From: Bacillota bacterium
GTDB lineage: Bacteria; Bacillota; Clostridia; Oscillospirales; Ruminococcaceae
Direction: 5' to 3'
DNA length: 46,433 nucleotides
NCBI GenBank assembly: GCA_023431215.1
Contig: JAEYXR010000041.1
Location: 1 to 46,433 of the forward strand
Shown: positions 7,786-16,846 of the stretch, in pieces
Layout of the letters: each line of letters begins with the position of its first letter
Position numbering within the stretch: the first letter of the stretch is position 1
The notes under the pieces: generated by a model
Databases searched by the model: none
What the model saw: only the letters and a program-made list of their open reading frames with translations
Told to the model about the DNA's origin: nothing
Made by a program: the position numbers and the translations under genes

Positions 7786-9342
7786 TTAGTCAAAAGCGTA
7801 TGGCTTAATTTGGCGTACCACATCAATCAAGGTGCCGTCCCGTGCTTCTAAAATAGCCACAACATTATCGCAAAATTGCACCGACTCAGGTTTGCCGACC
7901 ATAGAGTAAGCCTTATCACGCAATTGCTCAATAGTAACATGTGGGATTTCGGCAGCATTAAGCGCTTCTATTAGGTCTTGCCTTTTGGGATTAACCGCAG
8001 TACCGTATTCGGTTACAAGAATATCAACCGATTCCCCCGGGGTTGTTACGGTTACCACACTATCACAAACAGTGGGAATTCTGCCACGTACCAATGGTGC
8101 CACAATAATGGTACACTTTGCGCCATAAGATGTATCTGGGTGTCCACCTGGTGCGCCACGTAATATTCCATCCGAGCCAGTTACAACATTAACATTAAAA
8201 TCAATATCAATTTCTAGCGCAGCCAATATTACAAAATCAAGTTTGTTGATAAATGCACCCTTATTCATTGGATTGGCATATTCTGAACAGGTAATTTCAA
8301 AATGGTGAGGAGTAACACCCAACGATTGAACCGAGCCCACATCAAAGTCCTGTGTATCGGCAAGGTTTTGAATATAACCCTCTTTCAGCATTTCCACCAT
8401 TGGTGTAGAGATGCCGCCCACAACCCATCCCATGCGAATATTCTGTTCCTGCATATATTTTTTTAAAAACAATGTTGTGGCAATAGAGGGTCCGCCTACA
8501 CCGGTTTGAAATGAAAATCCGTCTTTAAAATATGGAGTAGATCTCATAATTTTAGCGCAATTTTCTGCAATGAGCAAATCGCGGGGGTTATCGGTAATAC
8601 GTGCCGCGGCACTGGCAATTTTATCAGGATTCCCAATCTGATCCACCACAACGACGTAATCAACATCAACGCAGCTGATACTACTGGGCTTGTTGGGAAA
8701 CGACACAAGCGTATCGGTAATAACCACAACCTTGTCGGCGTATCGAGCATCAACATCAGAGTAAGCCAGACCACCGCAATTGGATTTGCCCCCCTTGCCA
8801 CTGGCGTTACCATATTCGTCGCTGCTGGAGGCGCCGATAAAAGCGATATCAATATGTACCTCGCCGCATTCTATGGCGCGAACACGCCCGCCGTGGGTAC
8901 GTAGAATAGCAGGAGTCTGCAATTTACCTGCAGAAACGACTTCTCCAATTTTTCCTCGAATGCCACTTGTTTGAATCCCGGTTACGATACCCTGTGTTAT
9001 ATAATCAGCTACAGGGTCGTGCGCCGATCCTAGCGACGAAGCAGCAATGGTAATGTTCTTTACTCCCATTTCTGCAATTTTATCCATTACCATATTAACA
9101 ATATAATCGCCATCTCGAAAATGGTGGTGGAACGAAACGGTCATACCATCCTTAATACCGCACTGCACCAAGGCCTGGCTTATATTTTCCACCACCTTGC
9201 TCTTAGTAGGTATAACTGCACCACGCACAGTGGGACCAACCTTGGTATACTGGTAATCGGCACGATAGGCATTCCCCTGAAAGACTTCCCGTCCGCCTGT
9301 CAACAGCTCATCGGGGATATCTCTTCCTACTGCATTTTTCAT
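7786..9342 (-). CDS. citF: Citrate lyase alpha subunit (citrate CoA-transferase) CitF
   Basis: 518 residues, the full length for CitF. The alpha subunit swaps the acetyl group on the acyl carrier protein thioester for citrate, forming citryl-ACP. Recognisable stretches are SFHHHFRDGDYIVN near 70, GSAHDPVADYI near 105, FIGASSSDEYGNASG near 168 and FEITCSEYANPMNKGAFI near 350. The ATG overlaps the citE stop by four bases and is preceded by AAGGGGG. It is the last gene of the operon. If the true substrate is a citrate analogue, specificity would lie here and in CitE, but the sequence does not settle that. Confidence 0.95.
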   Translation of the reverse strand: MKNAVGRDIPDELLTGGREVFQGNAYRADYQYTKVGPTVRGAVIPTKSKVVENISQALVQCGIKDGMTVSFHHHFRDGDYIVNMVMDKIAEMGVKNITIAASSLGSAHDPVADYITQGIVTGIQTSGIRGKIGEVVSAGKLQTPAILRTHGGRVRAIECGEVHIDIAFIGASSSDEYGNASGKGGKSNCGGLAYSDVDARYADKVVVITDTLVSFPNKPSSISCVDVDYVVVVDQIGNPDKIASAAARITDNPRDLLIAENCAKIMRSTPYFKDGFSFQTGVGGPSIATTLFLKKYMQEQNIRMGWVVGGISTPMVEMLKEGYIQNLADTQDFDVGSVQSLGVTPHHFEITCSEYANPMNKGAFINKLDFVILAALEIDIDFNVNVVTGSDGILRGAPGGHPDTSYGAKCTIIVAPLVRGRIPTVCDSVVTVTTPGESVDILVTEYGTAVNPKRQDLIEALNAAEIPHVTIEQLRDKAYSMVGKPESVQFCDNVVAILEARDGTLIDVVRQIKPYAFD

Positions 9343-10244
9343 ATCAGATCCCCCTTGTATAAACCGGCGGCCTTGGCTAAAGCAAGGGTGCGCTGTGCAC
9401 CTTCAATAAAGGCGATGTCTAACATCTTTCCGTCTATTTTAAAAATACCAACACCTTTTTTTGCGTTTTCACGGATAGCCAAAACCACCTGTTCTGCAGT
9501 ATGAATTTCCTTAGAGGTAGGAGCGAAAATAGAGTGAACAATAGAAATTTGTTTTGGCGTTACAATTGACTTACCATCAAAACCCATCTCTTTAATGAGA
9601 GTAGTTTCGCGACGAAAGCCTTCCATATCATTAAAGTCTGTAAACACCGTATCAAAGCACTGCACTCCTGCGGCTCTTGCAGCAATGATGATATTGCCGC
9701 GGGCTGCAAACAACTCGTTGCCGCTGGGATAATATTTTGTATGCATGGTTCGGCGATAGTCGCCTCCGGAAAGGGCAATGCCAAACAGACGAGGAGAGGC
9801 TTTGCAGATTTCTAGCGCATTTATGATCCCCATGGGACTTTCAAGTGCAGCCATCAGTAACGTCCTACCCGGCTCCACACCAAATTCGGTCTCCGCTTCT
9901 TCAACAGCAGCTTCAACATTGCGCACATCCTGAGCAGATTCGCATTTGGCAATTCGGATAGCATCGGCACCACCGGCAACACAAACCCGCACATCTTCTT
10001 TCCAATGGGGAGTATCCGTGGCGTTTATTCTTACCACCCGCTCTGTGGAACCGTAATCTACCCGCTTTAGGGTGTGATATAGAGAGAAACGGGCCGAGTC
10101 CTTTTGGTTTTCTGAGACCGCATCCTCCAAATCAAAAATTACGCTGTCTGCCCCATAAATATAGGCGTCTTTTAATAAACTGGGCTTTTGGGCGCTAAGA
10201 AACATCATACTGCGTCTCAGCCGGTTTTTTTCTGGGTGTTTCAC
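9339..10244 (-). CDS. citE: Citrate lyase beta subunit (citryl-CoA lyase) CitE
   Basis: 301 residues of the CitE/malyl-CoA lyase TIM-barrel family. It cleaves the citryl thioester into oxaloacetate and the acetyl thioester. Visible motifs are VIFDLEDAVSE at about 35-45 (Mg2+ and substrate site), ALESPMGIINA, and SGGDYRRTMHT. I use GTG 10244 as start: it overlaps the citD stop (GTGA) and has GGGGAGG eight or so bases upstream; an upstream in-frame GTG at 10262 lies before that ribosome binding site. It is translationally coupled to citD and citF. Stand-alone CitE paralogues act on other acyl-CoAs, but here the D-E-F context makes citrate lyase or a close relative most likely. Confidence 0.94.
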   Translation of the reverse strand: MKHPEKNRLRRSMMFLSAQKPSLLKDAYIYGADSVIFDLEDAVSENQKDSARFSLYHTLKRVDYGSTERVVRINATDTPHWKEDVRVCVAGGADAIRIAKCESAQDVRNVEAAVEEAETEFGVEPGRTLLMAALESPMGIINALEICKASPRLFGIALSGGDYRRTMHTKYYPSGNELFAARGNIIIAARAAGVQCFDTVFTDFNDMEGFRRETTLIKEMGFDGKSIVTPKQISIVHSIFAPTSKEIHTAEQVVLAIRENAKKGVGIFKIDGKMLDIAFIEGAQRTLALAKAAGLYKGDLI

Positions 10245-10540
10245 AGTGCATATCCTCCCCACGGGATAATTTGCTCCGACGACTCATCGGCTCTGAACAA
10301 GGCACATTCCACTCTTGCACGCAGAGTGCAATCCAATGCTCCACGGTCAACCACGGAAACCCGTGCATCAGTAACTTTCCAATTATCCAAAACTTCCAAA
10401 ATAGTGGATCGAATGGTCTTTCCGTACTGATTTATGACACTGCTGCTGATGTCCAGCGTAATACCTTCGCCCGGTTCAACAGTAACCATAGCGTCACTCG
10501 ATTCCAATGTGCCCGCTACGGCAGGTTTCATAATTTTCAA
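10241..10540 (-). CDS. citD: Citrate lyase gamma subunit (acyl carrier protein) CitD
   Basis: 99 residues. CitD carries the phosphoribosyl-dephospho-CoA prosthetic group on a serine. The conserved N-terminus is VAGTLESSDAMV, with Ser14 at the position used in characterised CitD proteins. The start is TTG at 10540: AGGAGG lies eight bases upstream, and beginning there gives the usual family N-terminus. Its presence separates a true citrate lyase complex from stand-alone CitE enzymes. The genes that attach and acetylate the group (citX, citG, citC) are not in the window. Confidence 0.93.
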   Translation of the reverse strand: MKIMKPAVAGTLESSDAMVTVEPGEGITLDISSSVINQYGKTIRSTILEVLDNWKVTDARVSVVDRGALDCTLRARVECALFRADESSEQIIPWGGYAL

Positions 10541-10585
10541 TATTAATTCCTCCTGTCATGCAGCAGTGAGGCTTGCACCCAGTGC

Positions 10586-12091
10586 TTAAGCTTTAGCCGC
10601 TGACTTTTTATTTTTGCTACTTTTAATGCTGGTATAAATGGCAAAAGCATACATCACAACGAAGATGCCCATAACGACGAGGGTAATGGGTCTTCCAAAA
10701 AAGGCCATCAGGTTATTGTCGGCAATTTCCATGCCACGGCGGAAGTTCTTTTCCAGCATGGGCCCAAGTACGAGTGCCAGAATAAGAGCAGAGGTATTAA
10801 ACTTATATTTCTTAAAAAAGTAACCAAAGATTCCGCCAAAGATCATAATGTAAATATCCATCATATTGCCTTGATAGGCATAACAGCCCACAAGAGCCAG
10901 CACCATGATAAAAGTACCCAAAATGTGATAAGGAATTTTAAGAATTTGGGCAAAAATTTTAGCTATTCCAAAAGAAATAAATATCATCGCTATGTTAGCC
11001 AATACCATTGAAGCAAAGGTAGCTGACAAATAGGCAGGCTGTGCCTTTAACAACAGCGGCCCCATCTGCACACCATGAATTGCCAACGCGGTCATCATCA
11101 TAGCAGCAGCGTTGCTGCCCGGTATGCCCATGGCCAGAAGAGGCACCATGGCACCACCGGTTGCTGCGTTGTTAGCAGTTTCAGAAGCGCATATTCCGTG
11201 TGGGTCGCCCTTGCCCAGCAGTTCAGGATGGCTGCTGAATTTGGCCTCCAGGGTGTATGCAAGCCAAGAAGCAATTGTGGCACCTGCACCCGGCATAATA
11301 CCAACAACCGTACCCAAAATGCCTGACCTAAGCGCTGTCCATTTTAGCGCCCAAAGTTCCTTAAAGCTGGAAAGCTTGGTAACCTTGGCTTGTTTTTCAT
11401 GGCTGAAAGCGCTTCTATCATCAGGATTTCTGATTTGGTCAAAAATTTCTACAGCCGCAAATAGACCCAGCATAAAAGGTAAAGCCTCTATACCGTCCAG
11501 CATTTTGGAACTGCCAAAGGTAAACCGGGGCACAGAGGAAAACCAGTCAATTCCAATCGTACCTAGCCACAGACCTACAATAGCTGAGGCAAAGGTGTTA
11601 AGCTTTCGCTTTTCATCCAAAAATACCAAGATGCTGAGCCCAAGAAAGCAAACAGCAAACTGCTCGGAAGAGCTGAATTTAAGTGCAAGCCGCATTAGGG
11701 GCTGGGTAAGCAAAAACATTATAATGGCCGATGCCAAACCGCCGATGCCGGAGCTGACAAGGGCAACAGTCAATGCCTTTCCGGCCTCGCCTCTTTGAAC
11801 CATGGGGTACCCATCCAGCACGGTAGCCGCGCTTGAAGGTGTTCCCGGTATTTTAAATAAAATGGCGGTAATGCTGCCGCCTGTAATGGCTGCGCAGTAT
11901 ACGGCACTTAAAAAGGCGATAGCCACAACAGGGTCCATTCCGTATGTAAAGCTGATACATAAAACAATAGCCATTGTGGCGCTGACACCTGGTAGTGCTC
12001 CAAATACAACACCCAAAACCACACCAAGTATTATCCAAAGCAGCACTGTAGGTGTAAAAACGGTTTCAATTCCTAATAATAACAGATTCAT
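10586..12091 (-). CDS. tctA: Tripartite tricarboxylate transporter, large membrane subunit TctA
   Basis: 501 residues with about 10-12 membrane segments. Family landmarks are GVVFGALPGVSATMAIVL near residue 22, a second copy of the motif at about 265-275 (GIMPGAGATIASWLAY), and LALGIPGSNAAAMMM-like sequence near 310-320. TctA forms the translocation channel for citrate or a related carboxylate, driven by an ion gradient and fed by TctC. It sits between tctB and citD in one operon, placing import next to cleavage. The substrate cannot be told from TctA alone, because the family transports many organic acids. Confidence 0.93.
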   Translation of the reverse strand: MNLLLLGIETVFTPTVLLWIILGVVLGVVFGALPGVSATMAIVLCISFTYGMDPVVAIAFLSAVYCAAITGGSITAILFKIPGTPSSAATVLDGYPMVQRGEAGKALTVALVSSGIGGLASAIIMFLLTQPLMRLALKFSSSEQFAVCFLGLSILVFLDEKRKLNTFASAIVGLWLGTIGIDWFSSVPRFTFGSSKMLDGIEALPFMLGLFAAVEIFDQIRNPDDRSAFSHEKQAKVTKLSSFKELWALKWTALRSGILGTVVGIMPGAGATIASWLAYTLEAKFSSHPELLGKGDPHGICASETANNAATGGAMVPLLAMGIPGSNAAAMMMTALAIHGVQMGPLLLKAQPAYLSATFASMVLANIAMIFISFGIAKIFAQILKIPYHILGTFIMVLALVGCYAYQGNMMDIYIMIFGGIFGYFFKKYKFNTSALILALVLGPMLEKNFRRGMEIADNNLMAFFGRPITLVVMGIFVVMYAFAIYTSIKSSKNKKSAAKA

Positions 12092-12138
12092 CTTAGAATC
12101 ACTTTCCTTTCCGGCAGTAAATTACTGGGATGTTCGTG

Positions 12139-12636
12139 TTAAGACCAAAGATATTCCAGCCACTTACCAAATTCAAAGAGCGGGCCAACGCCGCGAGGAA
12201 CGCTGATGCCAAGCCCCCAAGTAAAAATAGCATAAACAATAACCGTAATTGCCAGTGCTCCTAACAGTGCTTTTACTGACAGTTTTGTTCCTAACAATAC
12301 TTCCAGGCCGATACAAAGCAAGCATGTAGCTAAGATAAATCCCAGCTTTGGCAGAATAGCGGCGTAAATGATTAGCCAGAGAAAGGAAAGTAGTAACGTA
12401 CGAACATTCTTATTTTTAAACCCGAAAATTTCCCAAGTAAATTTCCACTGATCCTTGGGTAGTTTTTTACAAATGCCCACTACTTTTATGGTAAAAAGAA
12501 TTACTGCAATTATCAGCAGCATCATAGGCCAGTATTTTGCCCAGTAATGATCTTGCCAAATGGCAATTTGACTGGAGTTAATTAACATTGCCACAAAAAA
12601 CACCAGCATTGTGCCATTAAAAATCAGTTCACCCAT
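12139..12636 (-). CDS. tctB: Tripartite tricarboxylate transporter, small membrane subunit TctB
   Basis: 165 residues with four predicted membrane helices, the normal TctB topology, at about 8-22, 35-52, 80-112 and 122-147. TctB sequences are poorly conserved, so the call leans on topology and on its place between tctC and tctA. It would pair with TctA in the cytoplasmic membrane. GGGGGATTC precedes the ATG. Confidence 0.86.
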   Translation of the reverse strand: MGELIFNGTMLVFFVAMLINSSQIAIWQDHYWAKYWPMMLLIIAVILFTIKVVGICKKLPKDQWKFTWEIFGFKNKNVRTLLLSFLWLIIYAAILPKLGFILATCLLCIGLEVLLGTKLSVKALLGALAITVIVYAIFTWGLGISVPRGVGPLFEFGKWLEYLWS

Positions 12637-12787
12637 TTAAGAATCCCCCTTCGCTTCAACGCTGAAAAGCAGCCTAATCTATATGCCTTCATGGTACTAA
12701 CCTTCTCCCGGTAAACACAATCAAGTGTTTACCGGGAGAAATTATAGTCTTAGGCAGCTATTAACATACTACTCACAAAATATCAAC

Positions 12788-13807
12788 TTAAGAGTTGAGA
12801 GCTACCGCAGTATCGTATGTATTTTTAATAACCGACGCCAAATCATCAGCTGACCACAGATAATCGTTGGTCATACCGTTGGCGGCAATCCATTCTTTCC
12901 ATTCAGTATTTTCATTTGCAACTTTTTGAACAGCAGCACCAAAGGCATCAATGGCCTCCTGGGGGGTGCCCTTCATAGCAGTAAATACGCGATAGTAGCC
13001 AAGGGTTGTTTTGTAACCAAGCTCTTTGGAGCAGGGAACATCCGGGTAGGAAGGATTGCGTTGATCAGCCATAACAACTATTGGAATCAGATCTCCCGAT
13101 TTTGCATAAGCTCCGGTATCTGACCAGGTATTCACGCACATGTCAATATCGCCCGCAATAACCGAAATGGTATCCTCACCTGATTCAGAGGTAACCCATT
13201 TAAGCTCTATTCCGGCAGCCTTTTCAAACTCAGTGACTATAGCTCCCGAAATGCCGTTTGGAGTATCGACTGCTACGCTTACCTTGCCGGGGTTGGCTTT
13301 ACAGTAAGTAATCATCTCGTCAACGTTTTTAAAAGGTGCCTTGGGTCCGGCAAAAAACATACCCTCAGCCATTACCAGGCCTGAAACAGGCACAAGGTCA
13401 CTCATGAAATCAAAGTTAAAGTTTCCCTGGGCTGCAGAAATAATAGATGAAGGTGCGGTAAACTGAAAGGCATAGCCGTCGTTGGTAGAGTTATGGCTCC
13501 AAGTATACCCGGTAACGCCCGAACCGCCTGAGCGGTTGGTAATGGTAACTGCCACACCCAGTTCTTTTTCAAGGAAGGGGGCAAACTTACGCAATGTGGT
13601 GTCCAAACCACCACCCTCACCGGCAGGAATCATCACCTCAATACGGTTTTTAAAGGTCCAGCCTTGAGGTGCGGCAGAGTCTACCGACGTATTTGCCTGG
13701 GATGATGGAGCAGACGACTGACTTGTGCTGCTGCCAGAGCAGGCAGCAAGAGATAGGGACATTGCAAGAGCAAGAATAACAGAGACAGACTTCATTGTTT
13801 TTTTCAT
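12788..13807 (-). CDS. tctC: Tripartite tricarboxylate transporter, substrate-binding lipoprotein TctC
   Basis: 339 residues. A signal peptide ends in the lipobox LAAC with Cys23 (MKKTMKSVSVILALAMSLSL then AAC), followed by a Ser/Gln-rich linker and a TctC/Bug fold. Family features include IEVMIPAGEGGGLDTTLRKF near 57, ITNRSGGSGVTGY, and SNPSY-like RNPSYPDVPCSKELGY late in the protein. As expected in a Gram-positive, the protein is a lipoprotein rather than periplasmic. It captures the carboxylate for TctAB. TAAGGAGAA precedes the ATG. Ligand specificity is unknown. Confidence 0.92.
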   Translation of the reverse strand: MKKTMKSVSVILALAMSLSLAACSGSSTSQSSAPSSQANTSVDSAAPQGWTFKNRIEVMIPAGEGGGLDTTLRKFAPFLEKELGVAVTITNRSGGSGVTGYTWSHNSTNDGYAFQFTAPSSIISAAQGNFNFDFMSDLVPVSGLVMAEGMFFAGPKAPFKNVDEMITYCKANPGKVSVAVDTPNGISGAIVTEFEKAAGIELKWVTSESGEDTISVIAGDIDMCVNTWSDTGAYAKSGDLIPIVVMADQRNPSYPDVPCSKELGYKTTLGYYRVFTAMKGTPQEAIDAFGAAVQKVANENTEWKEWIAANGMTNDYLWSADDLASVIKNTYDTAVALNS

Positions 13808-13891
13808 GTGTATTCTCCTTACCTTTCTTCTTTTTGAGCAGAATGCCCTGTATCATCTGTTTTGGCATCCATTTTCAAACATACAGGAACA

Positions 13892-14212
13892 TTATGTTTC
13901 ATCATTTGGTATCTCTAACATAACCAGGGGCCGATGTTGCTGACACCCATAAAGATCGGTATCCCAAAAATCGCCCGAGGGATATGTACGCGGAAAAGAA
14001 AATTTGATTGCATGGGCAAGGGGTGCCAAATACCGCTGCATACAGCTGGGTTCAACATGGTATAGCTCCGCAACATGTTCAGCGCTCAGTTGGCTAAGTG
14101 AAGCAGCTTTTTTATAGCTTTTATCATCAGGAAAAATTATGTCAATGGTTAGCATAAAAGGCCCGGCATTCTTAGAGCGGATAAGCTTAGCTAGCTGATA
14201 TAACTGCACCAT
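13892..14212 (-). CDS. DUF4387 family protein, partner of the AtuA-like protein
   Basis: 106 residues matching the small DUF4387 family: LAKLIRSKNAGPFMLTIDII at 8-27, and a C-terminal TDLYGCQQHRPLVMLEI. These proteins are typically encoded next to AtuA-like (DUF1446) proteins and probably form a complex with them; no reaction is established to my knowledge. AAGGAGG lies just before the ATG, and the start is ten bases after the stop of the AtuA-like gene, so the two are co-expressed. Its position ahead of tctCBA-citDEF suggests a role in handling the transported acid, which is inference. Confidence 0.85.
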   Translation of the reverse strand: MVQLYQLAKLIRSKNAGPFMLTIDIIFPDDKSYKKAASLSQLSAEHVAELYHVEPSCMQRYLAPLAHAIKFSFPRTYPSGDFWDTDLYGCQQHRPLVMLEIPNDET

Positions 14213-14221
14213 TTTCCCTCC

Positions 14222-15577
14222 TTAAAGTGACCGATAATGAATTCGGCAAGTTTCCAACGGATCCTCAACTGTAATGATATGATTGAGGCAAAAGCTATAC
14301 GTAGCACCACCTTGCCTAGTTGCAAGGTCTGGAGGAGAAAAGGGAAATGCGGCCTGGCTTTGAGCTCCCTCCCAATCCTCTATTGGCACATGCAATACGG
14401 TATGCCATACGTTGGATATAATGCCGTCAGCGTCTTCTTCAGTTTGTGCCACAATATCAAATACAACACCAACACAAGTTGTATTTGGGTCAGAAGGATT
14501 TCCGTAAACAATGTGACGCATGCGGTATTGGTCTGGCGGAATACCCATGCCACGCTGAATTTTTTTTCTGGCTTGGTCAAGGCATTTTTCAATCCATGAG
14601 TCAAATTGCCTGAGAATCAGTGGGTCGCTGATGCCAGCAATAGATACTCTGCGGTAGCCTTCAAACTTCACACCCTCGAGCTTAATGGTATAAGGTACCT
14701 TTTCTACACGGCTACCTGTAATCTTTACCCGGCGATTGGTTTCTTGTATGTAGGCTGCATCTTTGGTTACCACATTGTGTCCTGGCTCCACCAGGTAAAA
14801 GGGATTGGAGTTTTCATATAGAGAGTGAGCAGCAGCAGACACTGTAGAAACCTCCATGTCTGAAGCAGCAGCTTCAAGGCTTGCGGAATCTTCACGTATC
14901 CAGGCCAGAATACTACCATGCCGCTTTTCTAAAACAGTTGCTAGTGTTCCACACTCAAGAATCTTTGCAGCGTGCCATGCATAGCCGTTATCCAACCCAT
15001 ACATAATGGGGATGGCAGCATATATGGAAGCATCGGTACAGCGTCCGCAAACAACTACCTGAGCACCGTCTGCAACTGCTTTAATAAATGGCTCTACCCC
15101 AGTGACAGAAATACACCGCACCAATGAATCAATATCTTGATGATTAAAATTGGGGGCTCCCTCAAGTGGTTGGAGTTTTCCTGCTTTCATATAATCGGAA
15201 AGCTGCTCACGTGTTAGCTCGGTTTTTATTTCAGCAAGCTTAAAATGCAGCTTTTTTTCTGCTGCTATTTCACATACTATTTCAACCATCCAATCTACTG
15301 CTGCATCCGCACCAGAGGTTCCGGCTGAGCCGACCAACACAGGAATCCCTCGACGAACGCCCTCTTCAATCATCAGCTCCAAATCGCGTTTAACCGCCTT
15401 GCGGTTCATGCGGGGAATACCGGCACCGGGGTAGAAAGGGCCTGAATCAGAAGTGCCGGAATCGCAGCCGATGACATCTGGATTAAAGGAAAGTGCCTGT
15501 AAAAATGCTTCTTTATCAAACGTAGAACCCAGCATCCCTGCAGCAGCCAAAATACAGACTTCATTCTTACCTTTCAT
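14222..15577 (-). CDS. AtuA-like (DUF1446) family protein
   Basis: 451 residues of the AtuA-like/DUF1446 family. Seen near the N-terminus: AAAGMLGSTFDKEAF, then GCDSGTSDSGPFYPGAG and LVGSAGTSGADAAVDWMVE; further on, VVCGRCTDASIYAAIPIMYG. AtuA is named from acyclic terpene utilisation in Pseudomonas, where branched hydroxy-glutaryl-CoA compounds occur, but the family's chemistry is not settled. AAGGGGGAAAAG precedes the ATG. It is the first gene of the operon and lies divergent to a LysR gene. A role in activating or rearranging the acid imported by TctABC before CitDEF cleavage is my inference. Confidence 0.86.
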   Translation of the reverse strand: MKGKNEVCILAAAGMLGSTFDKEAFLQALSFNPDVIGCDSGTSDSGPFYPGAGIPRMNRKAVKRDLELMIEEGVRRGIPVLVGSAGTSGADAAVDWMVEIVCEIAAEKKLHFKLAEIKTELTREQLSDYMKAGKLQPLEGAPNFNHQDIDSLVRCISVTGVEPFIKAVADGAQVVVCGRCTDASIYAAIPIMYGLDNGYAWHAAKILECGTLATVLEKRHGSILAWIREDSASLEAAASDMEVSTVSAAAHSLYENSNPFYLVEPGHNVVTKDAAYIQETNRRVKITGSRVEKVPYTIKLEGVKFEGYRRVSIAGISDPLILRQFDSWIEKCLDQARKKIQRGMGIPPDQYRMRHIVYGNPSDPNTTCVGVVFDIVAQTEEDADGIISNVWHTVLHVPIEDWEGAQSQAAFPFSPPDLATRQGGATYSFCLNHIITVEDPLETCRIHYRSL

Positions 15578-15698
15578 TAGAGCTTTTCCCCCTTTTATTG
15601 TGTTATAAAAAACACTGATAATGGTAATTTTGTATATTGTAATTTTTTAACGAAAAAAGTCGTAATTTAGATATTTTTTTTACAGTTTTATTTTATAC

Positions 15699-15727
15699 TT
15701 GATTATTTTTAATTACAAGCATATAAT
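15699..15727 (+). promoter_or_regulatory. Promoter of the LysR regulator gene
   Basis: TTGATT at 15699-15704 and a perfect TATAAT at 15722-15727 are spaced by 17 bases, pointing towards the LysR gene. The start of transcription would fall at the left edge of the palindrome that follows. Confidence 0.6.
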
Positions 15728-15731
15728 TATT

Positions 15732-15764
15732 GCACGAGCTATAAACATTGTTTATAGCTCGTGC
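15732..15764. promoter_or_regulatory. Perfect palindrome between LysR and the AtuA-Tct-Cit operon
   Basis: Arms of 14 bases (15732-15745 and 15751-15764) match exactly around a five-base centre. The inner part ATAAACATTGTTTAT has the dyad form of LysR-type operators. It lies in the divergent intergenic region, over the predicted start of the LysR transcript, so autoregulation is plausible. A leader hairpin is an alternative. Confidence 0.55.
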
Positions 15765-15790
15765 GTAGGTAAATTGAGGGTGGGGTTAAT

Positions 15791-16690
15791 ATGGACAAAA
15801 CCGACTGGTTATTATTAAAAGTATTACACAAAGAAAAAAGCATGGTAAAAGCATCTGAACAGCTTTTTATATCACAACCTGCCATTTCTTACCGGCTAAC
15901 ACGTATGGAAAATGAATTTGGTCAGGAATTATTTTCCCGTAGCAGTAAGGGTGTATCATTAACCAGTGCAGGTTTGCGGCTGTACTCTTTTGCCAATCTG
16001 ATGATCCAATATGAAGATGAAATTTATCAAGCAGTTAAGCGTCCCGACTCAGCACTTTCGGGTACAATTAAGCTGGGTACAACCGAAACCTTTTTTGAAT
16101 ATCACCTCAGTGGACAACTGAAGGAATTTAATGAAAAGTACCCCAATATTAAAGTATTTATCCGCATGAGCCCCACACCGGAGCTGTTAAAGCTTATTGA
16201 TTCTGAGGAGCTTATGATGTGCACCATTCGTGGCAGAAGGCCCGAATCGGGTAACACAGTTCAGATTTTTGATGAGCTGCTGTTAATTATTTCTTCAGAA
16301 CCCATCAGTGAAGAAATGATGCGTACTAAGCCGTTGGTGCGCAATCTTCCTGGCACATCCACAGTACATTATGTTGATGAGTGGATATCAACACACTTTA
16401 GCGAGCTTCCTCCTGTTTCTCCAATTACCATTGCAGGTAACTCGCGTAGTATTGTAAGCTTAGTTAAAACAGGTTTGGGTTGGGGTGTTATTCCAGCATC
16501 ACGTTATCATGCTGAAAATGATCAGCTTTTCTATCGTCCAATATACAGGCTAGACGGAAGTCCCTACACTTATCAAACGTATTTATATTATGCAGATGCA
16601 GCTACACGTTTTGATACTTACATGGCTTATATCAACCACGTACAACAATATTTTCGCAAACGCTATGCAGATAGCACGGCTATCTTTTAG
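15791..16690 (+). CDS. LysR-family transcriptional regulator
   Basis: 299 residues with the normal LysR layout. The N-terminal winged helix-turn-helix covers about 1-60 (VKASEQLFISQPAISYRLTRMENEFGQ in pieces, with SQPAIS as recognition helix), followed by an effector-binding domain from about 90. It lies divergent to the AtuA-like gene with a palindrome between, the classic arrangement for a LysR regulator of the adjacent operon. The inducer is probably the transported carboxylate or a product of it, by analogy with other citrate-lyase clusters. GAGGGTGGGG precedes the ATG. Confidence 0.9.
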   Translation: MDKTDWLLLKVLHKEKSMVKASEQLFISQPAISYRLTRMENEFGQELFSRSSKGVSLTSAGLRLYSFANLMIQYEDEIYQAVKRPDSALSGTIKLGTTETFFEYHLSGQLKEFNEKYPNIKVFIRMSPTPELLKLIDSEELMMCTIRGRRPESGNTVQIFDELLLIISSEPISEEMMRTKPLVRNLPGTSTVHYVDEWISTHFSELPPVSPITIAGNSRSIVSLVKTGLGWGVIPASRYHAENDQLFYRPIYRLDGSPYTYQTYLYYADAATRFDTYMAYINHVQQYFRKRYADSTAIF

Positions 16691-16846
16691 TACCAATTTG
16701 CAACAGGCAACATAAAATGTGTGAGGATTTTTTAATGTTGTCTTGCTCAAATCTATGAGAAATAGAGAAATAGGAGGATTAAAATCCTTTTATAGTAAAT
16801 TACACAATTATTAGAGCACATACAAAAAGTATCGTAAAAAGCAAAC

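Noticed and set aside
11112..11798. 228-aa frame opposite tctA
   Set aside because: Shadow of a strongly conserved TctA coding region; no ribosome binding site.
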